Source: Nonlabens sp.
Lineage (GTDB): Bacteria; Bacteroidota; Bacteroidia; Flavobacteriales; Flavobacteriaceae
Assembly: GCF_018401815.1 (NCBI RefSeq)
Contig: NZ_JAGYKG010000002.1
Coordinates: forward strand, 1 to 64,000
Direction: 5' to 3'
Length of the DNA stretch: 64,000 nt
A model generated the notes under the pieces. That model was not told where the DNA came from, ran no database searches, and worked only from the letters and a program-made list of their open reading frames with translations. Positions 61,274 through 64,000 of the stretch are shown here, piece after piece (the stretch's first letter is position 1; the number at the start of each line of letters is the position of its first letter). A program made the position numbers and the translations under genes.

Positions 61274-62798
61274 CCTTCCCTCTAGGGAAGGTTGGGATGG
61301 GTGTTGGGATGTTTGTGAGATGGGTGTCGCGGTGTTGAAGAAATAGAGATAGTAACATCCGATTCCGCTCTGCAGCGGAATGACAAGAAACAAATAGATG
61401 GCGCATCAAGTGCGGAATGACGATTAAAAGAATAGCTTCCACCCTTTAGGGCTGGGGAAAGAAGCGGTAAATAAAAAAAAATAAAACTAAAATCAAAATC
61501 AAAATCAAAATCAAAACCAAATCGAATTTGAACTTGAAAACCCCTTCCCTTGAGGGAAGGTTGGGATGGGTGTTGTGGTGTTTGTGAGATGGGTGTCGCG
61601 GTGTTGAAGAAATAGAGATAGTAACATCCGATTCTGCTCTGCAGCGGAATGACAAGAAACAAATAGATTCCGCATCAAGTGTGGAATGACAATTAAAAGA
61701 ATAGCTTCCACCCTTTAGGGCTGGGGAAAGAAGCGGTAAAATAAAAATGAACTCGAATTCGAACTTGAACTTGAACTTGAAAAAAGGAGTGAAACTCCTT
61801 CCCTTGAGGGAAGGCTGGGATGGGTGTTGCGGTTTTGATGAGATGGGTGTTGTGGTGTTGAAGAAATAGAGATAGTAACATCCGATTCCGCTCTGCAGCG
61901 GAATGACAAGAAACAAACAGATTCCGCATCAAGAGCGGAATGACAATTAAAAGAATAGCTTCCACCCTTTAGGGCTGGGGAAAGAAGCGGTAAATAAAAA
62001 AAATAAAACTAAAATCAAAATCAAAATCAAAACCAAATCGAATTTGAACTTGAAAACTCCTTCCCTTGAGGGAAGGCTGGGATGGGTGTTGCGGTTTTGA
62101 TGAGATGGGTGTTGTGGTGTTGAAGAAATAGAGATAGTAACATCCGATTCCGCTCTGCAGCGGAATGACAAGAAACAAACAGATTCCGCATCAAGAGCGG
62201 AATGACGATTGAATAAAACAAGCTTCCACCCTTTAGGGTTGGGGAAAGAAGTGGTAAATAAAAATAAAAATAAAACTAAAATCAAAATCAAAATCAAAAT
62301 CAAAACCAAATCGAATTTGAACTTGAAAACCCCTTCCCTCTAGGGAAGGTTGGGATGGGTGTTGTGGTGTTTGTGAGATGGGTGTCGCGGTGTTGAAGAA
62401 ATAGAGATAGTAACATCCGATTCCGCTCTGCAGCGGAATGACAACAAACAAATAGATGGCGCATCAAGTGTGGAATGACAATTAAAAGAATAGCTTCCAC
62501 CCTTTAGGGCTGGGGAAAGAAGTGGTAAATAAAAAAAAATAAAACTAAAATCAAAATCAAAATCAAAATCAAAACCAAATCGAATTTGAACTTGAAAACC
62601 CCTTCCCTTGAGGGAAGGTAGGGATGGGTGTTGGGATGTTTGTGAGATGGGTGTCGCGGTGTTGAAGAAATAGAGATAGTAACATCCGATTCCGCTCTGC
62701 AGCGGAATGACAAGAAACAAATAGATTCCGCATCAAGTGTGGAATGACAATTAAAAGAATAGCTTCCACCCTTTAGGGCTGGGGAAAGAAGCGGAAAA
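61274..62798. repeat. Tandem array of six ~197-bp hairpin-rich units separated by AT-rich hexanucleotide spacers
   Basis: Units at about 61274-61470, 61543-61739, 61797-61992, 62059-62256, 62332-62527, 62601-62798. The anchor GTTGAAGAAATAGAGATAGTAACATCCGATTC recurs at 254-273 bp spacing. Confidence 0.95.
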
Positions 62799-62811
62799 TA
62801 AAAATTACAAA

Positions 62812-64000
62812 ATGAAAATAATAATAATATTTACAATACTATCTATTGTATTCGCCATAGGAATTAGTTCCTGTACCAACGATTTTGAAGAAATCAACAC
62901 CAATCCTAATGCTCCTGTTAGTGTGCAGCCTGGTCTTTTGTTGCGACAGGTGATCTATAATTACGGAGAAGAGATGTCCTATGAAGGTTTTGTCGCAGGG
63001 AGCTTGTTAAGTCAGCACATGACCGCATTAGACTTTAACTTATTTGATAGACATGCGTTGAAAAGTCCGCAATTGGGTGGAAATCCTTGGCCTATTTTCT
63101 ATAGAAATTTAAGAGACAATCAGATCATCATCAATCAATCCAGAGCAACACCTGCCTTTGCCGTTTATGAAGGTCCAGCCTTGATCTTTAAAGCTTATAT
63201 GACTGCTGGATTGACAGATATTTTTGGGGATGTACCTTATTCTGAAGCCTTCAGAGGACTAGAAGGAATTGTAGAGCCTGCATACGATCTTCAAGAAGAT
63301 ATCTATTTACAACCAGGTGGAATTCTAGATAACCTAGATCAAGGAATCGCTGCCATTGAGAATTACAGCAGTTCTATTGCTCTCCAAGGAGATGTGTTAT
63401 TCCAAGGAGATCTGGATGCATGGGTGCGGTTTGCAAATAGTTTAAAGATTAAAGCCTTGATGCGCATCTCTGCAAAAGAGAATGTGAGCGCACGTTTACA
63501 GGCATTGTATGACCACCAAAATTACATCAGTTCAAACAGTCAAAATGCGGTATTTCATTTCTCGGATTCAGAGCCCAACAACTTTCGTATGGCGCGATTG
63601 AGGGCTGGAGATTTTAACAACTTTGTCATGAGCGAAACCATGGAAGAAGTGCTAGAAGCATTAAACGACCAACGTATTGAGGTGCTTTTTAGAGCTAGAG
63701 GGAACAATGCAAATGGGGAAGATTTTAATGGACTAATAAACGGTATCGATGCTTCTTCTACTTCAGTAACTTTAGCCGATTACTCTCTTGCGGGAACTAT
63801 TTTTAGAGAAAACACAGGGATTTTAGACGCCAATTATATGACAGCATGGGAAACCAACTTTATTCTTGCTGAAGCTGCCGAAAAAGGATTGATCACAGCT
63901 CCAGCGCAAACGCTTTATGAAACAGGAGTGACCCAAGCTTACGAATACTGGAACACGCCCCTGCCAGCAAACTATTTAACCACTGATGCCGCTTACGCAG
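62812..64000 (+). CDS. SusD/RagB-family lipoprotein, truncated by window end
   Basis: MKIIIIFTILSIVFAIGISSCTNDFEEINTNPNAPVSVQPGLLLRQVIYNYGEEMSYEGFVAGSLLSQHM. Open to the window end; partner of the upstream SusC. Confidence 0.9.
   Translation, partial: MKIIIIFTILSIVFAIGISSCTNDFEEINTNPNAPVSVQPGLLLRQVIYNYGEEMSYEGFVAGSLLSQHMTALDFNLFDRHALKSPQLGGNPWPIFYRNLRDNQIIINQSRATPAFAVYEGPALIFKAYMTAGLTDIFGDVPYSEAFRGLEGIVEPAYDLQEDIYLQPGGILDNLDQGIAAIENYSSSIALQGDVLFQGDLDAWVRFANSLKIKALMRISAKENVSARLQALYDHQNYISSNSQNAVFHFSDSEPNNFRMARLRAGDFNNFVMSETMEEVLEALNDQRIEVLFRARGNNANGEDFNGLINGIDASSTSVTLADYSLAGTIFRENTGILDANYMTAWETNFILAEAAEKGLITAPAQTLYETGVTQAYEYWNTPLPANYLTTDAAYA

Noticed and set aside
61128-62769. Many 64-126-aa minus-strand ORFs (e.g. 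MEAILLIVIPHLMRNLFVSCHSAAERNRMLLSLFLQH)
   Set aside because: They repeat because the DNA repeats, and they appear in several frames of the same unit. No start/RBS or domain evidence, so most likely non-coding.
61274-62798. CRISPR array
   Set aside because: Repeated blocks are ~197 bp with low-complexity similar spacers, not 24-48-bp repeats with unique spacers. No cas genes seen.

Overview
The window is about 64 kb of a Bacteroidota (Flavobacteriaceae-type) chromosome. The assignment rests on TAnnTTTG promoter elements, SusC/SusD pairs, a T9SS sorting domain and DUF5686/PorT-type genes. The most notable feature is a complete diversity-generating retroelement (DGR) at about 1-3220. It has a FISUMP/C-type-lectin-like target gene whose 3' end is the variable repeat (VR, 518-703), a MutS-domain-I-like accessory ORF, a DGR reverse transcriptase (YVDD and LPIGNLTSQ motifs), an Avd-like four-helix-bundle protein, and an adenine/AAC-rich template repeat (TR, 3034-3219). 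My hand alignment of VR to TR gives 18 differences in 186 nt, and 17 of them are at TR adenines. The central part is ordinary housekeeping: nrdAB, pyrH-frr, asnS, rpoN, an ExbB/ExbD cluster, tRNA-Leu(CAA), prs, rplY, pth, ribF, serS, rsmA and trxA. From 34.8 to 55.1 kb lies a starch/maltodextrin utilisation locus (GH13 enzymes, SusC/D/E, LacI regulator, MFS, pgmB, GH65). It is followed by an arsenosugar-type cluster (ArsS, peroxidase-like protein, DUF2064) and a second SusC/SusD pair, split by a 1.6-kb six-copy tandem array with hexanucleotide spacers. A 14-16 bp palindrome, (C)GCTTTCGCGAAAGC(G), recurs about ten times in genes and intergenic DNA. All functional calls come from reading the translated proteins; no database search was run.
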